A stretch of DNA of 64,000 nt from an uncultured Pelagibacteraceae bacterium (GTDB lineage: Bacteria; Pseudomonadota; Alphaproteobacteria; Pelagibacterales; Pelagibacteraceae). Where the stretch lies: the NCBI GenBank assembly GCA_902597875.1, contig CACJZK010000001.1:134001-198000 (forward strand), written 5' to 3'. Numbering within the stretch: the first letter of the stretch is position 1; each line of letters opens with the position of its first letter. The position numbers and the translations under genes are program-made. Below the pieces are notes generated by a model that saw only the letters and a list, made by a program, of their open reading frames with translations, did not search any database and had not been told where the DNA came from. Of the stretch, positions 38,337-47,862 are shown piece by piece.

Positions 38337-39416
38337 ATGGAGCCAATAAAAGAATCACTCACTTTTGACGATGTTTTACTAGTCCCTAGATATTCATCTA
38401 TATTACCTTCTGAAACAAATCTTAAATTAGAATTAGGCGGCAACTTAAAGCTGAAGGTTCCTTTTTTATCTTCGGCCATGGACACTGTGACCGAGTCTCG
38501 AATGGCAATAGCAATGGCCAATTCCGGTGGTTTAGGAGTAATTCATAGAAATCTAGATATTAAAACTCAAAGCAAAGAAGTAAAAAAAGTAAAAAAATTT
38601 AATATGCTAGTTGGTGGCGCAATAGGGACAAGTTCTAAAGATTTATATAGAGCAAAATCACTTTTGGACAATGGAGTGGATTTATTAGTTATAGATACTG
38701 CTCATGGGCATAGCGAAAAAGTTTTAAAAACGTTGTCCAAAATTAAAAAGATAAATTCTAAAATTCCAATATGTGTTGGAAATATTGCATCAGGCGAAGC
38801 TGCAAAAAAATTGTCTTTGGAAGGAGCTGATATATTAAAAGTTGGAATTGGTCCTGGATCAATTTGCACAACTAGAATGGTAGCTGGAATAGGAGTTCCA
38901 CAAATAAGTGCTATTATTGAAGTAAAAAAGAGTTTAAGAAACAAAAAAGTGAAAATTATTTCTGATGGAGGAATAAAGTTTTCAGGTGACATAGCCAAAG
39001 GATTAGCAGCAGGCGCTGATGCAATAATGATGGGGTCAGTATTTGCTGGCACTGAAGAGAGTCCTGGAAAAAAGTTTAAATATAAAAAAAAATTTTATAA
39101 ATCATATAGAGGTATGGGTTCAATAGGAGCTATGGCGTCAGGATCATCAAATAGATATTTTCAAAAAAAACAAAGAGACAAGTCAAAATATGTTGCCGAG
39201 GGTGTTGAAGGAAGAGTTGAATTTAAAGGTAAAGTTAGTAAAATTATTTATCAACTACAAGGAGGGCTACGTTCTTCTATGGGATATATTGGTGCTAAAA
39301 ATATAAAAGAAATTCAAAAAAGGGGTAGATTTGTAAAAATTACAAAAGCAGGATTTTACGAAAGCATGGTACATAGCGTTGAAACTACCGATAACTATAA
39401 AAATTTCAAATTATGA
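38337..39416 (+). CDS. guaB: IMP dehydrogenase lacking the CBS (Bateman) domains
   Basis: Oxidises IMP to XMP, the first committed step to GMP. Catalytic parts are complete: SLTFDDVLLVPRYSS, SSAMDTVTES, GVIHRN, Cys177 in GIGPGSICTTR, the flap SYRGMGSIGAM with Arg273-Tyr274 in SSNRYFQ, EGVEGRVEFKG and QGGLRSSMGYIGA. At 359 residues it is about 120-130 shorter than the usual enzyme; the sequence passes directly from KEVKKVKKF (residue about 88) to NMLVGGAIGT (89-98), where two CBS motifs normally sit. GMP reductase is excluded by the IMPDH-specific flap. It overlaps the TPR gene by four bases and lies in a guaB-guaA operon. Confidence 0.93.
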   Translation: MEPIKESLTFDDVLLVPRYSSILPSETNLKLELGGNLKLKVPFLSSAMDTVTESRMAIAMANSGGLGVIHRNLDIKTQSKEVKKVKKFNMLVGGAIGTSSKDLYRAKSLLDNGVDLLVIDTAHGHSEKVLKTLSKIKKINSKIPICVGNIASGEAAKKLSLEGADILKVGIGPGSICTTRMVAGIGVPQISAIIEVKKSLRNKKVKIISDGGIKFSGDIAKGLAAGADAIMMGSVFAGTEESPGKKFKYKKKFYKSYRGMGSIGAMASGSSNRYFQKKQRDKSKYVAEGVEGRVEFKGKVSKIIYQLQGGLRSSMGYIGAKNIKEIQKRGRFVKITKAGFYESMVHSVETTDNYKNFKL

Positions 39417-39844
39417 TTAAATTTATCTGCAAAAGAGTTTATTTAATTTTTCTGTTTTTATTTTTTTCAAACATTTTATTAGCAGAAAATAATTTTTTTC
39501 TTGAAGGAAAAAGACTATTTGATCTTAAAAAATACAAGGACTCTAAGCTAGAATTCGAAAGAGATATTGTTTTTAATCCAAAAAATGAAAAATCTTATCT
39601 TTATTTAGCTAAAATTTTTAAACAAGAAAAAAAGACCGATTTAGAGGAAAATAACTTAAATACTGTAATTTTAATAAACCCTAAAAATGAAGAAGCTATT
39701 TATTTACTAACTCTTCTAAGTATAAAAAAATCAAATTTTGATAAAGCTAAAGATTTAATCGATACTTTTGATAATATATGTGTAAAAAGTTGTTTTTTAA
39801 AAGAAGAATTATTAAGAGAATTAGAGACTTCCTCAAAACAATAA
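39413..39844 (+). CDS. Secreted TPR-like protein between guaB and guaA
   Basis: A 143-residue protein with a signal peptide (KRVYLIFLFLFFSNILLA, cut near residue 24) and two to three tetratricopeptide-like helical repeats: FFLEGKRLFDLKKYKDSKLEFERDIVFNPKNEKSYLYLAKIFK and DLEENNLNTVILINPKNEEAIYLLTLLSIKK. Two cysteines near the C-terminus (ICVKSCF) could form a disulfide in the periplasm. The ATG overlaps the guaB stop by four bases and the stop touches guaA, so it is co-translated with two cytosolic purine enzymes. Function unknown; a periplasmic scaffold role is only suggested by the fold. Confidence 0.75.
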   Translation: MIKFICKRVYLIFLFLFFSNILLAENNFFLEGKRLFDLKKYKDSKLEFERDIVFNPKNEKSYLYLAKIFKQEKKTDLEENNLNTVILINPKNEEAIYLLTLLSIKKSNFDKAKDLIDTFDNICVKSCFLKEELLRELETSSKQ

Positions 39845-41407
39845 ATGGATGAGAATAAAAATAAAGATAAGATTATAATAATAGATTTTGGTTCTCAGGT
39901 AACTAAATTAATTGCTAGAAGAATTAGAGAATTTGGAGTGCTATCCGAAATAATTACACTGGGCGAGCTTAAGTATATTAAAAATTTTAATAGAATTAAG
40001 GGTATAATTTTATCAGGGGGACCAGCTACAGTCACAAATAGAAATTTTCCAAATATTCCCAAAAGTTTGTTTTTGAGAAAAATTCCAATTTTGGGAATAT
40101 GTTATGGCATACAATTAATAGCGATTAATTTTGGAGGAAAAGTAAAAAAAGGAAAAAAAAGAAGAGAATTTGGAAAAACAGCTTTATTCAAAAAAAGAGA
40201 ATCTCTTTTAACAACAAAATTTTATAAGAAAAGCGCTCATAATGTTTGGATGTCTCATCAAGATTTAGTTACTAAAATACCTAAAGGTTTCAAAAAAATT
40301 GCATCTACTAAAGAGTCTCCACTAACAATTATCGAAAATAAAGATAAAAAAATTTATGGAATTCAGTTTCATCCTGAGGTTACTCATACAAATAATGGAG
40401 ATATCTTAATAAAAAATTTTATTTTCTTGATCTGTAAAGCAAAAAAAGAATGGAAAATTAAATCTGAAAAGAAGAGAATAATTAATGAAGTAAGACAAAA
40501 AGTTAAAAACGACAAAGTTATTTGTGCTTTATCAGGTGGAGTAGATAGTAGCGTCGTTGCTTTATTAATGAATAAAGCAATTAAAAAAAATCTCATTTGT
40601 ATAATGGTAGATACTGGATTAATGAGAAAAAATGAATTTGTACATACATACAAAACATTTAGAAAAAAATATAAATTAAATGTTAAACTTATTAATGCAT
40701 CAGAAATATTTTATCAAAAACTAAAAAATGTTAGTGATCCAGAAAAAAAAAGAAAAATAATAGGTAAATTATTTATCAAAGTTTTTGAAAAAGAATCTAA
40801 AAAAAATAAAAAAATTAAATATCTGGCGCAAGGAACTTTATACCCCGATATTATCGAGAGTAAATCGGCCACGGGAAGCAAGTCTTCTAAAATTAAATCT
40901 CATCATAATGTTGGTGGGTTACCAAAAAAAATGAATTTAAAGTTAATAGAACCTCTCAAAGAATTGTTTAAAGACGAAGCAAGATTATTAGGCAAATCTG
41001 TAGGTTTATCCGAGGAGATAATAAATAGACATCCTTTTCCTGGACCTGGCCTTGCCATTCGTGTTTTGGGTAAAGTAACACCTAAAAAGATTAAAATTTT
41101 GCAAGAGATTGATAATATTTTTATCAATGAATTAATTAAAAATAATTTATATAAAAAAATATGGCAAGCCTATGCAGCTTTGTTACCAGTTAAAACTGTA
41201 GGGGTAATGGGAGACTCACGAACTTATGAATATATTTGTTTGATTAGAGCGGTTAAATCAGAAGACGGAATGACAGCTGATTATTTTAATTTTAAAAAAG
41301 ACTTTTTAGATAAAATATCCAATAAAATAATTAATGGTGTAATTGGTATTAACAGAGTGGTATATGACATAACGTCGAAACCACCAGGTACGATTGAACT
41401 TGAATAA
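39845..41407 (+). CDS. guaA: GMP synthase (glutamine-hydrolysing)
   Basis: Amidates XMP to GMP. The 520-residue two-domain enzyme has the class I glutaminase triad: nucleophile Cys86 in [10 protein letters not shown], and His/Glu in [12 protein letters not shown]. The ATP-pyrophosphatase P-loop is LSGGVDSSV (Ser230 onward), followed by [38 protein letters not shown] and the C-terminal dimerisation part ending in [12 protein letters not shown], the typical GuaA end. Extra lysines are scattered throughout, as in other proteins here. Confidence 0.97.
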   Translation: MDENKNKDKIIIIDFGSQVTKLIARRIREFGVLSEIITLGELKYIKNFNRIKGIILSGGPATVTNRNFPNIPKSLFLRKIPILGICYGIQLIAINFGGKVKKGKKRREFGKTALFKKRESLLTTKFYKKSAHNVWMSHQDLVTKIPKGFKKIASTKESPLTIIENKDKKIYGIQFHPEVTHTNNGDILIKNFIFLICKAKKEWKIKSEKKRIINEVRQKVKNDKVICALSGGVDSSVVALLMNKAIKKNLICIMVDTGLMRKNEFVHTYKTFRKKYKLNVKLINASEIFYQKLKNVSDPEKKRKIIGKLFIKVFEKESKKNKKIKYLAQGTLYPDIIESKSATGSKSSKIKSHHNVGGLPKKMNLKLIEPLKELFKDEARLLGKSVGLSEEIINRHPFPGPGLAIRVLGKVTPKKIKILQEIDNIFINELIKNNLYKKIWQAYAALLPVKTVGVMGDSRTYEYICLIRAVKSEDGMTADYFNFKKDFLDKISNKIINGVIGINRVVYDITSKPPGTIELE

Positions 41408-41436
41408 CTAAAAAAATTTTAATAGCTATTTATTAT

Positions 41437-42021
41437 ATGAGCAATGAAACATTTGAAAAGAAGGATTGGTTTACGCTAATCATTTCTAAAGTTAAACAAA
41501 ATAAAAAAATTCTTATATATTTAAGTTTAACAGTAGTAATCGGTCTTTTTATAATACTTTTCTTAGAAAAAAGAAAAAATGATCAAAATATTGAAATATC
41601 AAAAGAATTTAATAAAGCTAAAATATTAATAGAAAATGAAAAAAAAGAAGAGAGCTATTTTATCTTAAAAAATATAATAAATAAAAAACACAAATTTTAT
41701 TCACCGTCATCACTTTACTTAATCTTAGATTTTGAATTAGAAAACAATCAAGAAGAGATAATAAGATTATTTGATAAAGTAATTTCTATAAGCAAGATAA
41801 AAGATGAAGATAAAGACCTTATAAAAATTAAAAAAGCTATTTTTATGTCCAATTATTATGGAGAGCAAGATCTATTAAAAGTTCTAAATCCAATAATTGA
41901 ATCAAAATCAATTTGGCGATCAAGTGCTTTAAAAATTATAATTGATTATTATTCAATTAAAGGAGATCAACTTAAAGTAAATGAATACAAAAAAATTTTA
42001 AATAATAATATTAGCCAATAA
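41437..42021 (+). CDS. YfgM-like membrane-anchored TPR protein
   Basis: A 194-residue protein with a cytoplasmic N-terminus, one membrane span (KILIYLSLTVVIGLFIILFLEK, about residues 26-47) and a periplasmic region of degenerate TPR helices (EFNKAKILIENEKKEESYFILKNII...). Size, topology and location directly before bamB match the YfgM family, which works with the Sec translocon/PpiD on exported proteins in E. coli. Primary similarity cannot be checked here, so the call rests on synteny and topology. Six bases separate it from the bamB locus. Confidence 0.65.
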   Translation: MSNETFEKKDWFTLIISKVKQNKKILIYLSLTVVIGLFIILFLEKRKNDQNIEISKEFNKAKILIENEKKEESYFILKNIINKKHKFYSPSSLYLILDFELENNQEEIIRLFDKVISISKIKDEDKDLIKIKKAIFMSNYYGEQDLLKVLNPIIESKSIWRSSALKIIIDYYSIKGDQLKVNEYKKILNNNISQ

Positions 42022-42027
42022 TTACAA

Positions 42028-43380
42028 ATGAAAAGGATCGTTAGTTTTCTATTTTTAATATTTATTCTTTCTAACTGCTCTTTTGATAATAAATCAGGCA
42101 TTTGGAAAGAAGAATCAAAAATTAAAAAAAAAGCTGAAAAGCAAGATAAAAAAAAAAACTTAAAAAGTGTTTTTGAGGTAAATAAAATTTTTAACGAAGA
42201 GGTTAATCTAATACCTGGAAAAAAAATCAAAATAGATAATATTTTAAAAAATGTAGCTTGGTCAGATAGATTTTTTGATTCAACAAATAATATTTCAAAC
42301 GTTCATTTTTCTAATGAAAAATATGTAGTTTTTAAAAGTTCAAAATTATCTAAACATCATATAAAACCTAATATTCTGTATTACAAAAATAATATTATTT
42401 CTTATGATCACAGGGGAACAATTTTTGTATATTCAGATTTATAAAAAAAAAAAATTTTTGAATACAACTTTTATAAAAAAAAATATAAAAAATTTAAAAA
42501 AGAAATCAATATTGTAATTAATAATAATAATATTTATATTTCCGACAACTTAGGATATATTTACAGTATTAATATTGAATCACAAAAGTTAATTTGGGCA
42601 AAACGTATAGGTATACCTTTTAGATCTAACATAAAGGTTGTGGGCAATAAATTATTTTTGGCTGATCAAGACAATAAACTTTATTGTTTCAATACTTTGA
42701 ATGGAAAAAAAATTTGGGAATTTGCTTCAAGTCTTACTGATCTAAAATCCAAATTTAGGAATAATATAGTTGTAGACACTAAAAATAATAATTTATTTTT
42801 TTTAAATACCAGCGGAGAGCTCTATTCAATAAATTATTTAAACCAAGCAATAAATTGGTTTTCTAATTTAAAAATGAAAAGTTTAAAAAAAGAATCACGA
42901 ATATTTCTAGGTTCGCCACTAATATTAAAAAACAAACATCTTATTGTGTCTAATAGTTCCTCTATATTTAAATATGATGCTTTATCAGGCTCTATAATTT
43001 GGGAAAAAAGTATTTCTACTAATTTAAAAGGAGTTTTAACAAAAAATAATCTATTTTTATATTCTTCAAATAATTTACTTATTTGTTTAGATTTAAACGA
43101 TGGCCAAGTTCTATGGTCTAAAAACACAAACAAACAAATCAAAAATTTATACGGAAAAAAGCTTTACAATAAAATTAAAATAATTTCTAAAATTTCAATA
43201 GTAGATAATAAAGTTTTTCTATTTTCTAAAGAAGGTTATCTTTTAACTTTTAATTACAAAAATGGAGAAATTGAGTCTGTAAATAGAATCTTAAAATCTG
43301 GCTTGGGAAACGATCCTATTTTTGCTAATGGCTATTTATACTCCTTAGATAATAATAATCGTCTTTTCCAATTTAGGTAA
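42028..43380 (+). pseudogene. bamB: BamB-like outer membrane assembly lipoprotein, interrupted by one in-frame stop
   Basis: Reading frame 42028-43380 (450 codons before the final stop) encodes a PQQ-type beta-propeller with a lipoprotein signal peptide (MKRIVSFLFLIFILSNC, lipobox LSNC). Codon 139 (42442-42444) is TAA; the codons on both sides are in the same frame and keep propeller character: YSDL before, then KKKIFEYNFYKK, SDNLGYIYSINIESQKLIWA, GKKIWEFASS, GSIIWEKSIS and DGQVLWSKNT. So a single nonsense codon, not a frameshift, splits it into 138 residues and a remainder whose first plausible restart is GTG 42640. It follows the YfgM-like gene as in many bacteria; der is not next to it. 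Confidence 0.8.
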
Positions 43381-44832
43381 CTAATTATTAGATTTGCTAC
43401 TTAACAAGGATAGTTGAGTAATTTCCTCTTCATCTAATGTGTCTGATTGTGGAATAGGGTAATCGCCTGTAAAATAGTGATCACTTAGCTGAGGATAGGT
43501 TTTGTTTCTTTCATTGTAACCTAGAGCTTTATATAAACCTTCTATGCTTAAAAATTTTAACGATTTAGCATTTATATAACTGCACATTTCTTTGTTATTT
43601 TTATTATGTGCTAAAAGTTCTTTTTTAGTTGGCATATCTATGCCATAAAAATCTGGGTAAATTATTTCTGGACAAGCAATTCTTACATGAACTTCCTTAG
43701 CTCCGGCATCATAAAGCATTTTAACTATTTTATGACATGTAGTTCCTCTAACCAATGAATCATCTATCAATATTATAGATTTATTTTTAAGCATAGTTTT
43801 AGTAGGATTGAGTTTTAATTTTACTCCTAAACTTCTTATATTTTGCGCGGGTTCAATAAAAGTTCTGCCAACATAATGATTTCTGATTAAGCCTAACTCA
43901 AAACTTTTCTTTGTAAATTGACTATATCCCATTGCCGCTGGTACGCCAGAGTCTGGAACAGGAACAATTAGATCTGCATTTATATCCGATTCTTTTGCTA
44001 ATTGTTTTCCAAGATTTTTTCTGTATTCGTAAGCGCATTTACCGTTAATTATACTATCTGGTCTAGCAAAATAAATGTACTCAAATACACAAGGTCTAGC
44101 TTTCCGTTTTGGAAAAGGCTTTACGCTTGTCAACGTATTATTTTCAATTATTACAATTTCTCCATTTTCAACTTCTCTTATAAATTTGGCTCCAACAAGA
44201 TCTAACGCACAAGTCTCGGAGGAGAAAATGTATGAGTTTTTTAATTTACCGATAACTAACGGTCTTATACCAAAAGGATCTCGAACTCCTATTAGCTTTT
44301 TACTTGTAAGCATTACAAGTGAGTAAGCACCTTTAATTTGAAACAAAGCATCAATTATTTTATCAACTATTTTCTCTCTTTTTGATTTAGCTATTAACTG
44401 AACAATAGTTTCCGTATCGCTTGTTGTTCTAAATATTGCGCCGTCCTTTACTAATGTCTCTCTTAATGTAATCGCATTCGTTAAATTTCCATTATGAGAA
44501 ATACTTAAACCTCCTCCAAATAAATCAGCGAAAAATGGTTGAATATTTCTAAGCGAAGTTTCTCCGGTAGTAGAGTAGCGATTATGACCAATTGCGAATT
44601 TGCCGGGTAATTTTTTAATAGCGTTTCCTTTTGTAAAGTTATCACCAACTAAACCCTGTCTTTTTTCAGAATGAAAGTTTTTTTCATCGAATGAAACTAT
44701 ACCGCATCCCTCTTGTCCTCTATGTTGTAAAGCGTGAAGCCCCAAAGCTACTAAAGCTGATGCATCTGTGTGGTTTGATATACCAAATACTCCGCATTCT
44801 TCTTTAAGCTTATCAAGTTTAAATTTTTTCAA
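43381..44832 (-). CDS. purF: Amidophosphoribosyltransferase
   Basis: First step of purine synthesis: PRPP + glutamine to phosphoribosylamine. The 483-residue proenzyme has a short leader (MKKFKLDKLKEE) before catalytic Cys13 in ECGVFGI, the Ntn glutaminase features HALQHRGQEGCGI, GHNRYSTTG, SHNGNLTNA, RTTSDTETIV, and the PRPP loop IILIDDSLVRGTT. A Fe-S cluster type is not excluded; cysteines are present near the C-terminal half (IACPE, MCSYI). It overlaps cvpA by 14 bases as in the classical cvpA-purF pair. Confidence 0.96.
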   Translation of the reverse strand: MKKFKLDKLKEECGVFGISNHTDASALVALGLHALQHRGQEGCGIVSFDEKNFHSEKRQGLVGDNFTKGNAIKKLPGKFAIGHNRYSTTGETSLRNIQPFFADLFGGGLSISHNGNLTNAITLRETLVKDGAIFRTTSDTETIVQLIAKSKREKIVDKIIDALFQIKGAYSLVMLTSKKLIGVRDPFGIRPLVIGKLKNSYIFSSETCALDLVGAKFIREVENGEIVIIENNTLTSVKPFPKRKARPCVFEYIYFARPDSIINGKCAYEYRKNLGKQLAKESDINADLIVPVPDSGVPAAMGYSQFTKKSFELGLIRNHYVGRTFIEPAQNIRSLGVKLKLNPTKTMLKNKSIILIDDSLVRGTTCHKIVKMLYDAGAKEVHVRIACPEIIYPDFYGIDMPTKKELLAHNKNNKEMCSYINAKSLKFLSIEGLYKALGYNERNKTYPQLSDHYFTGDYPIPQSDTLDEEEITQLSLLSSKSNN

Positions 44833-45352
44833 TTTTTTCTTTCGTTTTATCTAAATCATCTATTTTCGGAAATTCATCAATTAAAATCCTACTTCCCTCA
44901 GAAACAAAATTAAATGTTATAGATTTATTTAATTCTATACTCCAATTATTAAAAGGATAAAACCAATTTACTATTGAAAATAAACACACTGAAACAACAT
45001 AACCTTTAAATAATCCAAAAACCAACCCGAATGTTTTATCCAAAGGACCAAAACCAGTCCATTTCATTGAGCTAGTAAAAGCTTTTCCGATTAAAATAGT
45101 TAAAAATAAAGCAATTATATAAATTGCTATACTTAATCCAATGTTGTTTATAAATGGGGAATCAATATATTCAGAAACCCAAGGTTGTAATTTTGGTACT
45201 AAAAATATTGTTAATACTAAAGCTACTATCCATTTCATGAATGAGATAAAACTTAAAGTAAAACCCTTAATAACACATTGAATTACCGAATAGATCATTA
45301 TTATTGAAAAAAAGGCATCAAACCAACCTATATCATTAATGATATCACTCAT
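44819..45352 (-). CDS. cvpA: CvpA family membrane protein
   Basis: A 177-residue inner-membrane protein with four hydrophobic segments (FDAFFSIIMIYSVIQCVIKG, FISFMKWIVALVLTIFLVP, NNIGLSIAIYIIALFLTILIGK, GLVFGLFKGYVVSVCLFSIV), the layout of CvpA. The D-x3-GxxxGF-like GFTLSF and PLDKTFGLVFGLFKG pieces are typical. Its function is unclear in general; it is often linked with purF. The frame reaches 45373, but ATG 45352 (MSDIIND) lies one base after the RND gene stop and is the better start. Confidence 0.88.
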   Translation of the reverse strand: MSDIINDIGWFDAFFSIIMIYSVIQCVIKGFTLSFISFMKWIVALVLTIFLVPKLQPWVSEYIDSPFINNIGLSIAIYIIALFLTILIGKAFTSSMKWTGFGPLDKTFGLVFGLFKGYVVSVCLFSIVNWFYPFNNWSIELNKSITFNFVSEGSRILIDEFPKIDDLDKTKEKIEKI

Positions 45353-45353
45353 T

Positions 45354-47813
45354 TTATATTTCAATTTTTCCAAAGGGTTTAAGAATTAGAATTAACTTAG
45401 GCAATAAAGTTAATACTGAAATTAGGGCGAGCAACATAGCTATTCCCGTAAAAATTCCAAAATAAATTGTAGGTATAAAATTAGATAAAACTAAAATCGA
45501 AAATCCAAAAACAATTGTTATAGAAGTATTTAAAATTGCAATCCCCACTGTGTTATGACAGCGATCAACTGTCAATTTATAGTTATTAATTTTTTTAAAT
45601 TCTTCTTTAAATCTATAAATATAATGAATACTATTATCAACAGCTATACCTATAGTAATAGCAGCTATTGTTATTGTCATCATGTCAAGAGGAATGCCTA
45701 TAATTCCAATAATTCCTAAAATAAAAAAAGCTGCCATGAAATTTGGTATCACACCAATTACTGATAATGTAAAATTTCTAAATAGAATAAAAAACATTGC
45801 TGAAATTCCTAACATTACAATACCTAAAGTAAGAATTTGAGATTTAAATAGACTTTGCAATAAGTTATTAAATAAAATCAAAACTCCTGCTAGTCTATAT
45901 TCATCTGTGCTAAGTTTTAATTTTTTATTTAATTCATTATTAATTTTATTAATTAAGTCGTTTCTTCTTAAATCTTTTAAAGAGTCTTTAATTCTGACGC
46001 TAATTCTAGCTTCATTATCTTTAACAGAAATGTAGGGACTAATAACTTCTTTTTTAAGTTCATTTGGTATCTTGCTATACAAAACTGCTATTTCTAAACT
46101 TTCTAATTTCTTACCATTAAGATCTTCCGCAACACGAATTATAGAACCAAAAGATAAAACTTTGCCAATTTCTGGCAAAGAGTCCAAATAATCATGGACT
46201 TTTAATATTTTATCTATTTTATTTCTTGTAAACCAATAATTTGTCTCATCTTGCTTTTCATCTCCACCCCAATCTAATTCATCATCATCTTTTTTTTCTT
46301 TTTTACTAACTGGAAATTTAATAATTATATCTAAAGGCGTAGTTCCTCCTAATTGATTGTCTATTTTTTTCATACCTTTGTAAATTTCTGTTTTTTTATC
46401 AAAATAATTAATAAAACTATTTTCTACTTCTAGTTTAGATATTCCAAAAACACTTAATATGATAATTGAAATTGTTAAGCTAAAAATAGCTACGGTATTT
46501 TTTTTTGAAAAATTAGCTAAAGCTGTTGTAATCTTAGATCTCTCAGTATCTTTGACTTCAACATCATCTTTACTTGTAAAAATATTTAATAAAGAAGGAA
46601 GCAAAGAGAAAGTTACCAATATTGAAACTATTAGTCCCAATGTCATCATCCAACCAAAGTCAATAATTGGTTTTATGTCGCTAAATATTAATGATAAAAA
46701 AGCACATACCGTAGTTAAAACAGTATAAAGTATTGGCATAAACATTTTTTTACATGTTTCAAAAATTGCCTCTTTATTATCAAGATTATTAAATTCTTTT
46801 TTTAATTGCAAAAATCGAACGGTCACATGAATATTCATTGCCATATTGAGAATAAGCATTAATGCAATAAAGTTTGATGAGATAACTGTTACCTTCCAAC
46901 CTATTAAGCCTAATAAACCCACCATTATAGTCACTGAGGCTGCGCAGCCAAGAAGAGGCATAATCACCCATTTGATACTTCTAAATATTAACCAAAGGGT
47001 TCCAACTATAAATAAAAAAACTCCAATTCCGAAAACTATAATGTCATTTTTAATGTATGACATCATGTCATCAGCAATCATAGGAATACCGCCTAAGTGT
47101 ATTTTAGCATTTTCTGAATATTTGTTTATTACTTCTCTTATTTCTTTTATATTTTGATGATTTTTTTGATTGTATAGATCTTTGTATTTTTCATATTCTT
47201 TTAAAAATAATTTATACTTTTTTTTGTCTTCTTTTGTTAAATTTTTTTCCAATGAGCGATCAAAATAATCATTTTTTATTTTGATATAATCATTCATTTT
47301 TTTATCTTGTTTTATATAAACAACTATCCCTGAAGTTTTTCCATCTTCACTAATTACGTAATCTTTGTAAATTGGGCTATTTAAAATTTCATCAAAACCT
47401 CTTTTTTTATCTACATCTGGATAGGAAAGGGTCTTATAGTTCTTAAGCCTATCCATAAGGGGCTCATCTGTACTTTTTAATAAAGGAACATCAATTATAG
47501 TAACAACATTTTCAACCCAGGATAATTTTTCCAATTTTGATTTAAGAAATTGAAGATTAATTATTGTCTCTTCATCGGTAAAATCTGAAACTGGTGAATA
47601 TGTTAATACTAAAAATTCTTTTGATCCATATCTTGCGCTTACTTCTCTAAGATATTTTAAATCTTTATCTCCCTCTAGTAATAATGCATCTGAAGATGCG
47701 TCTAAACTAAAGTTTTTCGAAAAATATATAGAAAATGATATTAATAATATTAATAAAGATAGAATAGTTTTAGGGTATTCTATCACAGTTTTTTTATAAA
47801 TTACTGAGAACAT
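45354..47813 (-). CDS. RND superfamily exporter (MMPL/HpnN-like)
   Basis: An 819-residue membrane protein of the RND superfamily (COG1033 type). The sequence shows the expected two-fold design: one helix, a large periplasmic domain, then five to six helices (first set near residues 255-425, with LMLILNMAMNIHVTVRF), and the same again (second set near 660-815, with AITIGIAVDNSIHYIYRFKEE). The GIAVDNSIHYIYRF motif carries the conserved acidic residue for proton coupling. Relatives export hopanoids or lipids. A role in lipid or hydrophobic solute transport is inferred. It precedes cvpA at one base spacing. Confidence 0.85.
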   Translation of the reverse strand: MFSVIYKKTVIEYPKTILSLLILLISFSIYFSKNFSLDASSDALLLEGDKDLKYLREVSARYGSKEFLVLTYSPVSDFTDEETIINLQFLKSKLEKLSWVENVVTIIDVPLLKSTDEPLMDRLKNYKTLSYPDVDKKRGFDEILNSPIYKDYVISEDGKTSGIVVYIKQDKKMNDYIKIKNDYFDRSLEKNLTKEDKKKYKLFLKEYEKYKDLYNQKNHQNIKEIREVINKYSENAKIHLGGIPMIADDMMSYIKNDIIVFGIGVFLFIVGTLWLIFRSIKWVIMPLLGCAASVTIMVGLLGLIGWKVTVISSNFIALMLILNMAMNIHVTVRFLQLKKEFNNLDNKEAIFETCKKMFMPILYTVLTTVCAFLSLIFSDIKPIIDFGWMMTLGLIVSILVTFSLLPSLLNIFTSKDDVEVKDTERSKITTALANFSKKNTVAIFSLTISIIILSVFGISKLEVENSFINYFDKKTEIYKGMKKIDNQLGGTTPLDIIIKFPVSKKEKKDDDELDWGGDEKQDETNYWFTRNKIDKILKVHDYLDSLPEIGKVLSFGSIIRVAEDLNGKKLESLEIAVLYSKIPNELKKEVISPYISVKDNEARISVRIKDSLKDLRRNDLINKINNELNKKLKLSTDEYRLAGVLILFNNLLQSLFKSQILTLGIVMLGISAMFFILFRNFTLSVIGVIPNFMAAFFILGIIGIIGIPLDMMTITIAAITIGIAVDNSIHYIYRFKEEFKKINNYKLTVDRCHNTVGIAILNTSITIVFGFSILVLSNFIPTIYFGIFTGIAMLLALISVLTLLPKLILILKPFGKIEI

Positions 47814-47862
47814 TATTTAATTCAGATATATATTATATTTTAAATAACTAAAGACTTAAATT

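Noticed and set aside
38337-39416. GMP reductase instead of IMP dehydrogenase
   Set aside because: The flap with SYRGMGSIGAM, the SSNRYF arginine/tyrosine pair and EGVEGRV are IMPDH features; GMP reductase has a different flap, and guaA is downstream.
42442-42454. Poly-A tract as a programmed slippage or frameshift site in bamB
   Set aside because: The stop TAA is at the start of the A run and both flanks are in the same frame, so slippage inside the run would move the downstream half out of frame rather than bypass the stop.
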